Assembly: GCA_963169105.1 (NCBI GenBank) | Contig: OY720640.1 | Coordinates: forward strand, 118,034,085 to 118,098,084 | Length of the DNA: 64,000 nt | Direction: 5' to 3' | Source: Ceriagrion tenellum | Lineage: Eukaryota; Arthropoda; Insecta; Odonata; Coenagrionidae | Part shown: piece after piece, positions 1-12,635 of the stretch | How positions within the stretch are numbered: position 1 is the first letter of the stretch | Layout of the letters: the number at the start of each line of letters is the position of its first letter | The notes under the pieces: generated by a model | Told to the model about the DNA's origin: nothing | The model's input: only the letters and a program-made list of their open reading frames with translations | Databases searched by the model: none | Translations under genes and position numbers: made by a program

Positions 1-269
1 CTCTGGATTCGCAAAGAAGTGCAGTAGGTTTTTGCGAAAGCAAAACCGTCTCTGTTGTTTGGGTAACCAAACTAATACGAGCACTTCGGGGAGGCGGAGG
101 CCCAATTGAGGTTCTTTTGACCTCAATCCGCCTCATCGGTGTCGGCCTCGAAGGGGCTGCGGTTTTGCTAACCTTCCTTTCCCATCGTTTTCTTCCACCT
201 CTTCCTAGCCCCCGGGTATAAGCGAAAGCTTGCAGACCGGGGCGGAAGTTGTAATCCTGCGGCGAGAGC

Positions 270-760
270 CGAAATGCCTGTATCTTCCATATCCGGGAGA
301 ATTTCGAGGGTTCTGAAGAGGTACAACATCGAAAGCGTCCATAAACCTATGGCCAATTTAAGAGACCGCCTTGTGAGGGCAAAGGACCCAGTTGCCCTCA
401 TGACTCCGGGGGTATATTGAATCCCATACGAATGTGGTGACGTCTACGTGGGAGAGACTGGGCGAACTATATCCACTCGTCTGAAGGAACACCGTAGGCA
501 TTTCCGGCTTGGTCAACCGGAAAAATCAGCAGTAGTTGAGCATAGCCTGAGTCGGGACCATAAGATCATTTGGGATGACACGACTGTTCTTTGCCGATCC
601 GGCCAATTTTGGGATCGCTTAACCTAAGAGGCGATAGAGATAAGGTTGGAGAGGAAGAATTTCAACCGGGATACTGGTTACACGATCTGCAGCTCTTGGA
701 ATAGAATTCTGAGAAGAATTCAGAACGCCAGAGCTAAGTCCCCGCTGGTCAACAGTCCTC
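270..760 (+). pseudogene. Penelope-like retroelement remnant, GIY-YIG endonuclease end
   Basis: The + strand encodes the C-terminal part of a Penelope-like element (PLE) polyprotein, broken by stops and frame changes. A linker (SGRISRVLKRYNIESV at about 280-330) is followed by the GIY-YIG endonuclease core: TPGVY at about 404-420, then VYVGETGRTISTRLKEHRR at about 443-500 and EKSAVVEHS at about 520-545. Downstream, EAIEIRLERKNFNRDTG (about 630-680) matches the same position in the second copy near 48.9 kb. A TGA falls just after TPGVY and another stop lies at about 626. PLE proteins join a reverse transcriptase to this nuclease for target-primed insertion; the reverse transcriptase part is not in the window. 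Dead copy. Confidence 0.8.
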
Positions 761-924
761 CACCACAACAATCGGGGCTCGACCATCCCGCCCCGCCTAG
801 CGCCAAAGTAAACAGTCTTTTCAAGCTCGCATCGGTAGCCTTGAGAATGGGTAACGAGTCGGAACCCAAAACGTCGGCTGCCTATGAATATCATACCCGG
901 TGGCGAGCCCGAGAAATGTACACT

Positions 925-1040
925 AATAGTACGTGGCAGATTTAGAAACACGCATTAGGGGGGGGATATGAATAAATCAGCCACGCTACCTTTGAACTAA
1001 CCTACTCCAAAGTCTAAACGGAGTTACAATTGTCTCTTAT
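925..1040 (-). repeat. Short LINE 3' end fragment
   Basis: This stretch resembles the 3' part of the LINE family also found at 15825-16275, 39335-39750 and 42870-43375, through shared words such as CTAACCTACTCCAAAGTCT and ACGTGGCAGATTTA. Orientation is inferred from the longer copies. It abuts the Penelope remnant, so one inserted beside or into the other. Confidence 0.4.
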
Positions 1041-2641
1041 ATGAGGACCCCGGAAGTCAAGGGGTCTAAGTAACAAAATCTTTGTTTTGAGTAAACTTAA
1101 GTCAAAGTTGAAAATGTTTGGTACTACCCAGTAAGTAGTTAAGAGGCAATACCCTAGATAGCACAACCTGTCAAGAAAATCACTTGGATCCCTTTACCAG
1201 CTAAAAGGTTTATATTTTCACATCCCTTTCCTGTACCTAACTTATTTTTTCAAAAATGTCACTTAGACCCCTTGACTTCTGGGGTCCACATATGTCTGTA
1301 AATAATTCGGTTCGGAAAATAATTCGGTTTTGAATTTTCACAATAGAGTGAGTCTATTTTTCAATTGACGGTCTGAAAACGATTCCCATCTAAGTGGTTT
1401 CAAGAGTTCGTTAGAACTATTAAAACTATCATGATAGCCTTTCACGTATCTTGCGACATCACGGCCTGACAAGCGCGTCAAGAGAGCTCAAAGATTCATT
1501 GTCGCGGAGAACTTCGACGTTTTTGGGAACGTCGCTGAGGAACTGTGTATATAATTCGTCAGCTTTTACGTTAATCAATGTCTGCAACGGTTCATTTCCT
1601 GAACATTTCATTTCGGGGTTCTGGAGTGGCTTGTCTTTTGAGCAGGAATGAATCCAAATGACAAGCCGTATGTGCGCTGTCAGTCAAGTATACAGGTGTC
1701 CGTTTTGCCTAACATGCAAACAGGTGCAATTCCACCGGTAATCAAAGTCGAATACATGATGACATGGTGTTTTTGACTCAATTATTCTTCATTTCTGCGA
1801 TAAAATATAGGGTCTCCCGTGAAAAAAATCATCTTCACATTGAAATGACCACGAATTTCATTCTCAATGAGAGACACTGTTGATCATTGTTGGGTGTCCC
1901 CGTCTTTGAACCCTACATCTTTCTTTCTGGAATTTTTTTTTAGTGTCGCGTATTTTAAGAAGTATTAAGCGTCGATTGAAATGGCCCTCCCTGAATAACT
2001 AAAAAAGTTTTCCTGCCTAGAGCAGTTTTGGTGAAGCAGGCTTAGCTGTTAACAAGCAGTTTTCCTTTTCCTTCTTGCACTTCAGAAAATGCCCACAATG
2101 TCATTTTTTGGTGCAATTTAAAGCGGAGAACGTATGTGATAGTGTCGTTCAATCCGATAAAACCGTGCCTCTAATGATATGGGTCTTTACAACCTTTTCC
2201 ACTACTCGGCTGACATAGATGTGCTCACGAAACATTTACTGCCATACCACACCCATAGAAATCTGCAAATACGAGGCGCAGGTCATCACTTCGAATGCAA
2301 CTGCTCTGCCAAATCGATAATATCGTTGAAAAACCTTCGCTTTTTGTATGGATAAAACGCCAAAGTAAGCATATTAATGGACGGCTTGTTTACGTTGCAT
2401 TGACCTGTATCGACGGAAGGATACAATCGATATTGGTATATGGGAGATCGTTTGCCAACTATTGGCGCACGTCGGAACACAACGCCAAGCAACTGAATGA
2501 TAAGTAGGTACGCGAATCCTTAATGTAGTAAATTTACCAGGTGACCCTTTTCCACGTTTGAAAGTAGATGAGGTAGTGTCTGTTTACATCGCCATGTATC
2601 GCTGTACTGTACTTCGTATTCCATTGAATTCTTTCGCTCAC
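1041..2641. other. No recognisable gene or element
   Basis: AT-rich sequence with only short ORFs on both strands and no similarity that I recognise. In particular I found no partner second exon for the minus-strand exon ending at 2642, although that is where a nearby one would lie. Confidence 0.4.
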
Positions 2642-2865
2642 CTCCCATCTGATCCGGGATACTTCACGAAGACTATGTCATCCCATTTGTTGTCCTTGAT
2701 GTTGGACGCCAACTGGAAGTATCCAGGTTCAATTCTCAAGGCCAGCAAGAAGAATTGAATGAACTGCACCAGCTCGAATTCGAAGCCATGCTTGTTCTCG
2801 CGGTGTCCGCCGCCCTCGAACTCTTCCCCGGTGGCAGCTAATTCGAAGTCACCGAAAGTTGCCAT
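2642..2865 (-). CDS. Orphan first exon, paralogue of the PD-(D/E)XK-like gene at 42.6 kb
   Basis: Reading the minus strand from an ATG at 2865, a 74-codon exon runs to a strong splice donor (GGGAG|GTGAGC at 2642/2641) and ends in phase 2. The protein aligns with exon 1 of the gene at 42628: ATGEEFEGGGHRENKHGFEF against ATGEVFEGHGYRDNKHGFDY, and KWDDIVFVKYPGSDGR against KWDDIVYRWPKPEGEGR. Roughly half the residues are identical and both donors fall in the same codon (AG|G). The exon is open, so coding selection may have acted. The following exon, expected to begin with a Q-x-K strand, is not visible within 2.6 kb downstream. Either the intron runs off the window or this is an isolated duplicated exon. 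Function unknown; the nuclease-like reading is inference. Confidence 0.6.
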
Positions 2866-3154
2866 GACAGAAGTTGGATGCACCAACACCGACCGCCCTC
2901 TGCAAATTCCCAAACAGTTCAAGCGGAGAAATTATAGCCCAGCTTCACGGTACCTGGTCAAGAGAAAGAAAGAGAATTATGATCGTATTATTATCGAGAG
3001 CAGAAGATATGTTGAGAGGGAAAGTGTTGTGCTATGGTCCGGGTTTCAAGAGGTTACTAAACCTCTTGAAAATGGCGCTAATTAAAAAAGTTATTTCATT
3101 CCAAATCATGGAAAAATTCCACAAAGTAAGCCCGTCGACGATTAATTTTACCCT

Positions 3155-3360
3155 ACTTGAGTGTCTTGTGGAGGGCACTTAAGTGCAGAACTCCGTCCGT
3201 CGGATGAGACGTTAAACCCTGGTTCACTTGGCGCCTTTTGTTAAGAGCAGGCTAATGCCGACACCGGGTTTCTATATACCCGTCATCCCTTACCTGTCCC
3301 CTATGGCGCAAATGACCTTAGCTGTTGGTCGCCTCGCCAAAATCCAATCCAATTGACCAT
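3155..3360 (+). repeat. tRNA-type SINE, 3' part
   Basis: This shares an extended match with the SINE at 63725-64000: GTCGGATGAGACGTTAA, AAGAGCAGGCTAATGCCGAC and GGGTTTCTAT in the same order and spacing. The tRNA-like head is missing, so it is a 5'-truncated copy. The tail continues through GCAAATGACCTTAGCTGTTG. SINEs are non-coding and depend on LINE enzymes. Confidence 0.65.
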
Positions 3361-6300
3361 TCAGATACAGAATGCCTGATTTTACAACTCCAGCGGAAAG
3401 AAGCCTCATCAATGATTTTGAGGGAGACATTGAGCGGGTCCGGTTTGGACCAGAGTAGTGGCGTGTTCGAGACCAAGTGACGGAAAAAAAATTTTCACCC
3501 ACTTTTACACGCTACATGTACGGATCCCTCTACGGAAAGGCAGCAGTCTCAGTAGAATGCATTGGTGGCGCAGACCAACAAAAATCGTACCGGCATTAAC
3601 AGCCACAGCTTCGGGCGAGAGTGAAGTTCACGGAATCAGCCGGGGTACTGAGATGTGGAGGGCAAAGGGGAAACCACCACATTAATCTCCGCAGAAGATG
3701 TAGCCCTGCACCCTAACTCAGTATGACATGATGACATCCCTTCTGGTAAAAACATTCCGGAGGTTAAATAGTCCCCCAATCGTATCTCCGGGGAGGACTA
3801 CTGGGAGGGGCATATCGGTAAGGAAGGACAAGAGCAGAAATATTGATGGTTAAGTAATTCAGGGGTGTCATAGTTTATCTTTTCACCATCACTGTTCAAG
3901 GGTACGTGGATGAAAGTCTGTAACGGTTATCGATAGTCAGCAATAATCTCTATTGCCTGCCCTGTGTGCTCCACCTTTCTTATGGACCGGTGGCATTCAA
4001 TGTTTTGAATCAAAATTTTGAGAATGCTCTATTTCCTTGGTCCAAAGAAAGTGTGAGTAAAATTTTGGGCCACAAGCTTATTTGACAGAATGCCACCATT
4101 GCAAACGGTTCATATCTGTTGTAATTAATGCTTGAATTGAAAATTATATTAAAGTTTAAAGGGTTATCCTCCGTCTTATTTGTTCCTTGAGATGTATAGC
4201 ATTGAGTATATATCACATCCTCAAAGATTCGCATGCACCATCTTTCGATAAAGGATTCAGCGAGAAAACGAAGAGGGATTGAATATGTTAAGTCGTTGCA
4301 TTCTCCTGCCATTACATGCAGGTATACCACTGAAAAGATTGCATTTTTCAAAAGTGTATTTTTGAAGTTTAAAGAATGAAATCATTTCAGGAGTGACCTT
4401 GTGGAAGTCCACTATTGAATTAATAATGACAATGCCAATAATCACAATCTACGGAGTTTTTTTTATTGGTACAACTTGTTTCAACGCTATTGTGTCATCG
4501 TTAGGCACAAGCATTAATATCGAAGCCAGTGGTACTAAAAGAGCAGGATGAAGAGGGGAAGGAGTAGCATTGAAGCATGTTGTACCTGTAAAAATCTCTG
4601 TGGATTGAAATATAGTTTGTGTTGTCATTATTAATTTGAAATTATAATTGAAAAAGGTCATTGTGGCTGAATAGGTTTTTAAAATTTTACATTTCCACCC
4701 ATATACATGTTGAATATTCGGATAACACTATTATTGTCTTCTCAACTATTGCTGATTTATCAAAGTGTTGACTTACTACTCAATAGTGATAAGTAGAAAA
4801 ATGTTGTTTTAGGCAATGAAACAGAACGAGTGAAGTTTCTCATGAGTTTTAAACAATTATTTTTTCCACAATACAATGATAAACACTCTATTTTGCTTTA
4901 TATTTAGTTCATAATACAGTTTTGATGGCAAAAATAAGAAGGAAAAAGTTTTCTTATTAAGTTGTTAACAATTAACTGAAACAAAATTTTAGTAAACATC
5001 AGCAATTTTTCGTACAAAAGTTTGTACATATTTGAAATACTTTCGAAAAGGATGATATTTCCTTTATATTTACACTAAATTCATGACGGTAGGTTCAGAA
5101 ATAATAAAAATGCGATGCATGTTAGCACATGTCAATACAGGAGGTAGGCCTTTTGCAAAAAAAATTGCTTTTTTTACGAAAATATTTCCAGTGAGGTCAC
5201 ATGGTGCTGAGTGTTCTCACAGAGAATGACCACTGTTTGAAATCATGATGCAATACTTAAGAAAGTTCCATCACTTATGTTTATCTCATGATCCTATCGA
5301 TGATGATAGCCCTTATAGATAACGTTGGAGTTATTTTTATCCCCTTTGAGACACCTGTCACTTATGGATATCTTTCCGAGATTGTCAAATCGCTTGGCAT
5401 TCTGCGGCCGTCCCAACACTTCTCGTCCCTCTTTGTCCTATCTTTCTTTTACATGGAACAGATTTTCTCTTTCAGGAGAATATATTCCATTGCCATTAAG
5501 AATGTTAACTTTTCACATTGAGGGAATCGGGTGGATATATCAGCTTGGGCTCATTTTAGAGCATTTAGACAGGAAACGGGGAGATTTAATCGCGCCTGCT
5601 TCGCAACAGACTACGCTATCTCAAGCTCATTATTTTAAAAGCCTTATCTGCAATTGTGAATTTCGCAATTTCAAGCACTTTATTGATGTGTGCCATACTC
5701 AGGTACAGTTGTACTGTAGCCATGCACTCCTGCCGAACTTATTCACAGAGGACGCGAAATAAAGCCTCTCGAGTTTTAATTATAAGAATAAAACGGAATG
5801 ACATTTATTTTGTCCTAGTATTCTCCATTTCCCCATTCTGCCTCGTCACAGGTAATTGCGCAGTTGAGAGTAAGTAAAGCAGCCAATCAGGAAACGCGTC
5901 CAATTCCGCTTGGGGAAGGAAAGTTTGCAGAATCACGTGAGCGATGAATCCATGATGGCGGCCTTTTTTCAGCCATATTGTCGTGAAAAAATAGTTTGCT
6001 TAATATTAATTTCCGAGTCAAATCAATAAAATACAACTGTATTATTGTCTCGGGCGGTCTGTCAGGCGAATACATAGTTTTATACTGGAAAATTTCCATT
6101 AAAGGAAGTTGAGAAAGTTCACGAATAATAAAAAATGTCCAGCCATCGATTAGAAATAAGTAAAAACGGTGTGTAGGAACAAATATGTACGTCAAACGTT
6201 ACCGGAAACGAGAGCGGTATGTAACCATGAATAAGAATATGAAATTTAAGTACTTAAAAATTTTCGCGTTCCTTATCTCTTCAAATCCGTCTCTTCCTGT

Positions 6301-9056
6301 GTCTTCCCCGATTTTCCCTCTCCCGATAGGAGTCAACAAGAGGACCTATTTTGGAGTACCCGGGGGGGATCCGGCCCATTGTGTTACATGGAGAGGGCGC
6401 ATGATATGGTGGACAATGCTAGAAGCTGTTACGTGGGCGTGGCTCACCTGCCATCTTTGTTAACCCCGATTTTCCTTTAGCGCTTACGTGCTGACGTGAT
6501 AATTTTGCAATTTTAAGTTATATTCCATCGATAACTTAATAGAAATCCACATGAACTTACTTCTTTAAAAAAGAACTCTCAACGTATATATTGTCTATTT
6601 ATATAAATTCATAACAATACGCATTTCCGGTGAAAATTTTGGTGAAATTGAGTAGAATCTATAGCGCCTAGTAGCCAATTTATGTTTCAAGAGTTACTTG
6701 GCTTAAATTTCGAACGTAGGTTGGATGGTCTTGCTTCACATTCGCTGATTCGTCAGTTCGTCCCGTTATCCAAAGGAAATTAACCATGAATATATATTAT
6801 GGATTGAAATTTTGGTAATCGTTGCCTAGGTAATGTATTGCCTCAATTTCCACATTTAGTTCACTTAGTCCTTGGCGCCACTGAGAAAAAAGTCTTCTAT
6901 GTCAAGTCGTAAATAGCCGTTGTTAATTGTTGTTAACGCGAGACTGTGGTGAATATTCAATAAAGATTGAAGAGATATGAACTACTTGATGCTGTGAATA
7001 ATAGAATGCTATTTTTGAGACAACTGTTAATTTGTAAATGCTAGAGAGGAAATACCTACTACAAGAAGTGTGCAAGAGGCATATGAAACTTCCATCGTGA
7101 GTCTTTTCTCTTCTATGTGGATCTTTTACTATTAATTAACATCTACATTTTTTTGGTTCATTACCTGTTAAGAGCCTTAGGAATCAGAAGGTATGATCTA
7201 GATAGATAGATGTGGATGTTAATGTGTAACCTACTATTCATGTGTGACCTCCGTGTAGGTTCAACAATCTCTCCTTTATTTGTTATTAAAATGATAGTTA
7301 TTGGCGCAATTTCTCATCCGAGATGATATTGTCGGATCTTGGTTTTGAAATCCTTGTAGTATTTGTATCCGTCTTCTAATTAATTCCACTTTTTTTACCT
7401 CGTATTATTGTTAAATTGCCGTATAACGATATTCAAGAAGTGCTAAGAAGTTAATTGTGCATTTGCGTAATTAAACTTGGAGGGGAATTGAATATATCTG
7501 TAGACCGGACAATATTAAAAAAGAGTGTAATTACGTCCCGCGTGTAGTACAACATTTTTTATCCACTGCATTATGATTACTGATAAGTAACACCGGTAAG
7601 ACGTGATTATTTATTTACGATCTGTAGACCGTATTTACAATTGAAATGCCGTCTTTCATCACTAGACGGTGACTCAATCGAAAAAGTTGTTTGTTTACGG
7701 AATGCTAGGCAACTGTTTTTGGTGACGGTTCAACAATCAATTATGTATATTCATGAAATAAACCCTGTTAGTGCAGCCTTAGGGCGGATATATCGGCTCA
7801 TGTGCAAAAATTGTTCAGCATTAGTACACTAATGTATTATTGTGATTGTTTTTTAGATGCTGTAGAAGTCTTTTGCGATTATTACCAAATTCGATGCAGA
7901 CACGATAAATTTTATTTCGCTCAAACTGCCTTAATAAGCAAAGACTCTTCCTCAAAAGTATTGATCGACTTAAATATTTCTGAAGTTGATTCCTGTCGGA
8001 AAAGGTCGACCTTGAAGTTAAGGAATAATTTATAACATAGATTTTACCACTAAATGCCGGAAATACCATGAAAGCTCTAATGTGATCCTGGCATTATCGT
8101 TCACCAAATGAAAATATTTCGTCAACGTTCACTTTCATAACTATATCGAGATTTTATCAATTTAAATAATTTTTACGGTCGTGAACAGAAACCACGTGAA
8201 AACGTAATAAACGTAAACGTACACATAAACGCGTTTGCGATAATAGTATTTTTCAGAACCTCTTTCAAATAAATTGTCGTTCTTGGAAGTCTGCTTATCT
8301 TAATTGCATGTACTCAAACAATTGTACTAATTACAGGCTGCAATAGTTAATCATTTGTAATAACTTGCAATGTTTTAATAATTAAGTTGCACCTCTATAA
8401 AAATGTGCTGTTTTAAAACTTACGAGTTGAATTTGTTGCTCACGGCTTATCCTTTGATCTGGAAATGGTTCCCTTTGCTGGAATCCGCGTTAACTCTCAA
8501 AGCAGACTCTCCAATGACGTAATCCAAAGATTTAACCGTATAAAAGTTGTCGATGTACTGGTTAACTGAAAAAAAACAAGTAATAGACATTTATGATTGT
8601 TCCTAGAGTGAAAATGATGACTTATATGAGGTTTTTAGTTGGATTCATTACACATCTATCATGCAAGGGAACTTACAACACAATTACAGGATTGCGTAAC
8701 AAACTACCATTCAACTTTCAGTCAATAGAACGAGTAAATATCAATATTAACATTCTATGTAAAAATTATCTAAATGTATTACACAATGGCACCTGACCCA
8801 ACTGCTGAATTCCTTGTTCGTGATTATAAAATAAGTTTAATCTTCATCAATCTCTGTTCTATCTGTTTTCACCGTGTTTGTATTCATTTCTACGCTATCC
8901 TAGGGCTCTTTTTTTTAATGTGTGATTTATTTGATACCATGCATTGTTGCGTTTAGGAACTTTTGGGTTTTTCGATTTTTTATTCGCATTTCAGTTGTCT
9001 CTGGGAGGAATGGGCATATAAAATTGTGTATTATTCGCACGTTAGTATGATAAAAA
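3361..9056. other. AT-rich intergenic DNA without supported genes
   Basis: About 5.7 kb in which ORFs are short, overlap on both strands and show no recognisable domain. No terminal inverted repeats, long tandem arrays or splice-linked coding segments stood out. Old transposon debris or regulatory sequence cannot be excluded. Confidence 0.4.
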
Positions 9057-9072
9057 ATCTGCGGTCTAAGCC

Positions 9073-9445
9073 CATTGTAAATGAAAGTAACATTGTCAAT
9101 CCACATAAATATTATTTAAGCCTACCTGGGTTTCGACATGGCACGTCATTATCAGGTAATCATCTGATAATGACGCGTTATCTGATGGCAGGTGATCATG
9201 TGATGATCATTGGGTAATCACCTGATGATGACATGTTATCTAATGTCAGTTGATCATCATCAGGTAATCACCTGATGATGACATGCCACGTCAAAACCCG
9301 GGTTGGCTTAAATAAAATTTATGTGAAGTGTGATTTAGTTTTTTTCCCGAGCGAGTAATATGGAGGAAATCTTCCCGGTGGAAGCCCCGAGAAGACTTCC
9401 TCGGTAAAATTTATGTGGATTAACAACGTTACTTTCATTTACAAT
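9073..9445. repeat. Long inverted repeat with hammerhead-like motif
   Basis: The arm at about 9073-9160 reappears as its reverse complement at about 9265-9445. Shared words include AATGAAAGTAAC, ATCCACATAAAT and GGCTTAAATAA. The right arm is split by an insert of about 76-80 bp between two copies of AAAATTTATGTG. Next to the centre each arm carries, reading outward, CTGAT(G/A)A, a GAC/GTC stem with a 7-nt loop, and (G/A)AAAC (right arm 9272-9296; left arm the complement of 9131-9155). The centre (9160-9270) is rich in partly palindromic TGATCA and ATCACCTGATGATGACATG words. Penelope-like retroelements are known to carry hammerhead ribozymes in their terminal repeats, so this may be a relic of such termini. 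Confidence 0.55.
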
Positions 9446-10185
9446 GTTGAGTAAATTCCACGAAGTCACGCCTGAGACAACTGATTCTAAGCCCCAGTTT
9501 GTCTTATTGGAATAGGTCACTCTGTACTATTGCAATTGCTCTAACCGACTCAGATTTCGGAATGTTTTGCCATTTTCAATACGCCGAAACCTGGGTTAGT
9601 TATAGCATCAAAAGTGGAAGCATTCTGAGGTACATATTTCAGTACGAATAATATAAAAGATTTACACAGTATAATGCAGGAGTAAGTGTGTAACATAGAA
9701 GCCGATAATTTAAAAAGATAACAATACAAATATGATGGGAGATCTGAGAATTACAGTCACTGCTTGATAAGCCTATCAATTTTTCTTGCACTTGTAGGCG
9801 CTATTCCCCCGGCTGTGAGATGAGTTTATCTCCGCAGAATTTTGTGTTTGCCGTTCTTCTTGCGTGCACCATAAAGTCAATGGCTTCTCTTAATTTCAAA
9901 CGGATGCGAATAAATGTTTAGAGAAAAGGTGTCCTCCATTTAAAAATTTTACAATTTTAAATCAGCGGACTAATTTAAAAGGAGGAGAGCGGACAAGTTA
10001 AAAACTTCAATGTTTGTTGAAATACTTATTCAAAATAGTTAATATTTCACGGAATAGGAGAGGCTAAAGTCACTGGTGTTTAAAAGTTTTTGCATCGAGT
10101 TTAGAACATTGACTCGAACTGCTTATGTTTTACCAATCAATAAGTTCACCATAGAATTACCGCTTTCGTAAAAACGTTGATAATG

Positions 10186-11070
10186 GTTTTAGCTCTGATA
10201 TGGTCGAAGTCACATCCGGTATTCCTCAAGGAAGCGTGATTGGCCCACATTTATTAATTATTTATATTAATGACCTAAGTTCTCGAATTAGTAGTAAATT
10301 AAGATTATTCGCAGACGATACAGTAATCTACCGTGAAATAAGCGAAGACGCGGACTTTGAAGTTCTGTCATCTGACCTTAACAGCGTTCATTCGTGGTGC
10401 CAGGAGTGGAGGCTAGAATTTAATCTTAGTTAATGCACTACATTTCACTTCCTGCGAAAGTCATCACACGAAAGCCATACCTACACCGTGGATGGAGTAA
10501 ACATAAAATCTTCAAATACAGTAAAATATCTTGGAATGACCTTAACTTCAGACAGATATCAAAACATATACGGCACAGCATTAAAGAAACTAGGTTTTGT
10601 TTAACGTATAATAAGAAGGTCCTCGGATGAAAAAGTAAAAGAAGAGATACTACTTCGCTCTGGTTAGGCCACACTGCGAATATGCCGCGAGCATTTGGGA
10701 CCCTGGTCATAAAGATTTAACCAAAAAATTGAGAAAGTACAATACACTATGTAGGCTTAGGCTGCTTGATAAATTCAGAACTGATATTTTTCAGGGCGAC
10801 ACAGAGAATATTATCATGAAGCCTCACTACATTTCTAGGCCTGACAGATGCGATAAAATAAGAGAGATACTCTGCCGAACAGAAAGGTACAAAAACTCGT
10901 TCTTTCCGCGCACAATAAGTGACCACAATAGAAACTGAGTTCTTCCAAATACACTCTCATAAGACATGTCACCATTTTACCTCCAAAACATTTACATCTT
11001 TACACGGCTCGTGACCTACCACCCCCTGCCACACGCCCAAGCGGCGGCTCGCGAGGTAGTATGTAGATGT
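10186..11070 (+). pseudogene. 5'-truncated non-LTR retrotransposon (LINE), reverse transcriptase end
   Basis: The reverse transcriptase palm is readable at 10200-10433: SGIPQGSVIGP, then LRLFADDTVIYRE, the catalytic FADD box being intact. After a stop at about 10431 the reading continues with frame changes through the thumb-like region (TVKYLGMTLTSD, ALKKLGFV) to a C-terminal block ending HYISRPDRCDKIREILCRTE at about 10830. The 3' UTR ends at about 11070 in a GTAGTATGTAGATGTAG tail. The copies at 55265 and 60795 belong to the same or a close family. The endonuclease and N-terminal parts are missing, as is usual after aborted target-primed reverse transcription. It belongs to the Jockey/CR1-like group; I cannot fix the clade. 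Confidence 0.8.
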
Positions 11071-11337
11071 AGAAAACTGTTGCCTATGAATTGTTTGTCG
11101 TGTTCAGAATGTGTAACATTAGCTTAGTGAGATTTTCTTACCTTTGCTTTTCAGTGATCGTCGCAACAGCCTTTCGTCAGCCTCACCCGGAGGTGTATGA
11201 TGAAGCCTACCAATAGTCCTTGCTCTTAAATGCGTGATTCCCCATCCAGTGGGATGAGTTTATCTCAGCAGATGATATTTTTTTGTATCAGTGCCGCTGA
11301 TAAAATCCAAATTGATTAGACACCGAAGAGGACGAGT

Positions 11338-11790
11338 TGTTGGAGGCAATGTACGGTCGGATTCAAATGTATTTCAAAGAATCGAGCCACTTAGGTTTCT
11401 CAAGGAAATCGAGTTTGATTTACTGTGCTGTTATTCTTTGCTACTCGCCGCTACCAATTCAGCTGTTTATTTGCACGTATTCAAATGATAATAGCTGTGA
11501 AAATGCTTGTTTTGTGCTAATTTGTCATTACACTTTCGTTTCGGTTTGGATTTACGATTTGAATGTAAATAATTATTTATTTATCAAAACTATCACTCTA
11601 CATGAATATATTACGTATTATTTTCCGTATTTGTATTCCAGGAACGATTTGTTTTTAATAATAAAGTTTGATGTTTCAATTTATTAGTATGTTGCAGCAT
11701 GTCATTTTTATTCGAGCTGATCGTATTTGGTGTCCGGGCACAATTTTACAATCCATTCATCCGTTTTTCCCAATACAATCCGTTGATGAA
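11338..11790 (+). repeat. Unclassified dispersed repeat, family A, copy 1
   Basis: The copy begins at about GGTCGGATTCAAATGTATTTC and runs through TTCTCAAGGAAATCGAGTTTG, TTACGATTTGAATGTAAATAA and ATTCGAGCTGATCGTATTTGGTG. It recurs in reverse orientation at 15180-15612 and as a split inverted pair at 36539-37080. Short ORFs in it resemble one another only because of the DNA repeat. No transposase or SINE promoter recognised; a non-autonomous element is likely. Confidence 0.6.
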
Positions 11791-12635
11791 ATTAAGGTTA
11801 ATATGTCATTACTTCGCGGTATTTATCATCAGTTTTTGATATCTTTGAAGAAGCGTTCAATATTGTGCAGTGTTTGTGCTATATCTTGTCGTTTACGTGA
11901 ACTTATATTTAGATGACTGCCAGGGGTTAGGGGTAACGAGAATAGTACTAGTTGTGTGATATTAATTTTAGTAGTGGTGTTCATGAGGACTCCGAAAGTG
12001 TGCAGGCATTTGTTCTAGTTGATAGCTCTGATGAGCCAGATTTATCCTCTTCATTCTGATTAATGTCCTCGTGGATTAATTAATTACTTGAAAGTACTAG
12101 TTGTAACCTCGTCCTCTGAGTATGATATAAATGTTTGGTCTGGTCCTACTTGATTTAGCGGGAATATCCTAAAAAAAACGTTTAGGGGACTAACTTCTTC
12201 ATGTTCCGTAAACTTTTAGGTATATTTTGTTTACTTTTATGATATTAGGATGAAATATGAGCATTTCTGTAAGCCGTGTGTTATCCAGAAATAAATTTCT
12301 GCCTTCGCCAAAAACGTACTGTCATTTCGATGTTATTTTTAGTGCTTTTGGGCATGATTCATCTCCTCATTATCATCTTATTGCATTTGAGAAAATTGAT
12401 TGGGTTTTTGGAGGGTTGGTCATCAATTAAAAAACGGTATGTTAAACGGTTGCCGCCGTTTAGAGTTCCATTAGTAAATCATCTGTTAGAGGTGCTAATA
12501 TTACATTACATTGGCTGATAATGAATTTGTTGGACAATTTATTAGTATTGTGACTAATCCTCCAAAGTGTTAATTATTTGAATTGAGTGGCCAATAACCT
12601 GCCACTATCAAGACTTTGTACTCCGCTTTTTTCAA

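Noticed and set aside
619..951. Overlapping open frames on both strands near the window start
   Set aside because: They are shadow frames of the Penelope-like remnant; its matching blocks on the + strand explain the sequence.
5325..5762. 145-codon + strand ORF
   Set aside because: No recognisable domain, low-complexity composition, overlapping ORFs in other frames, and no splice or promoter context.
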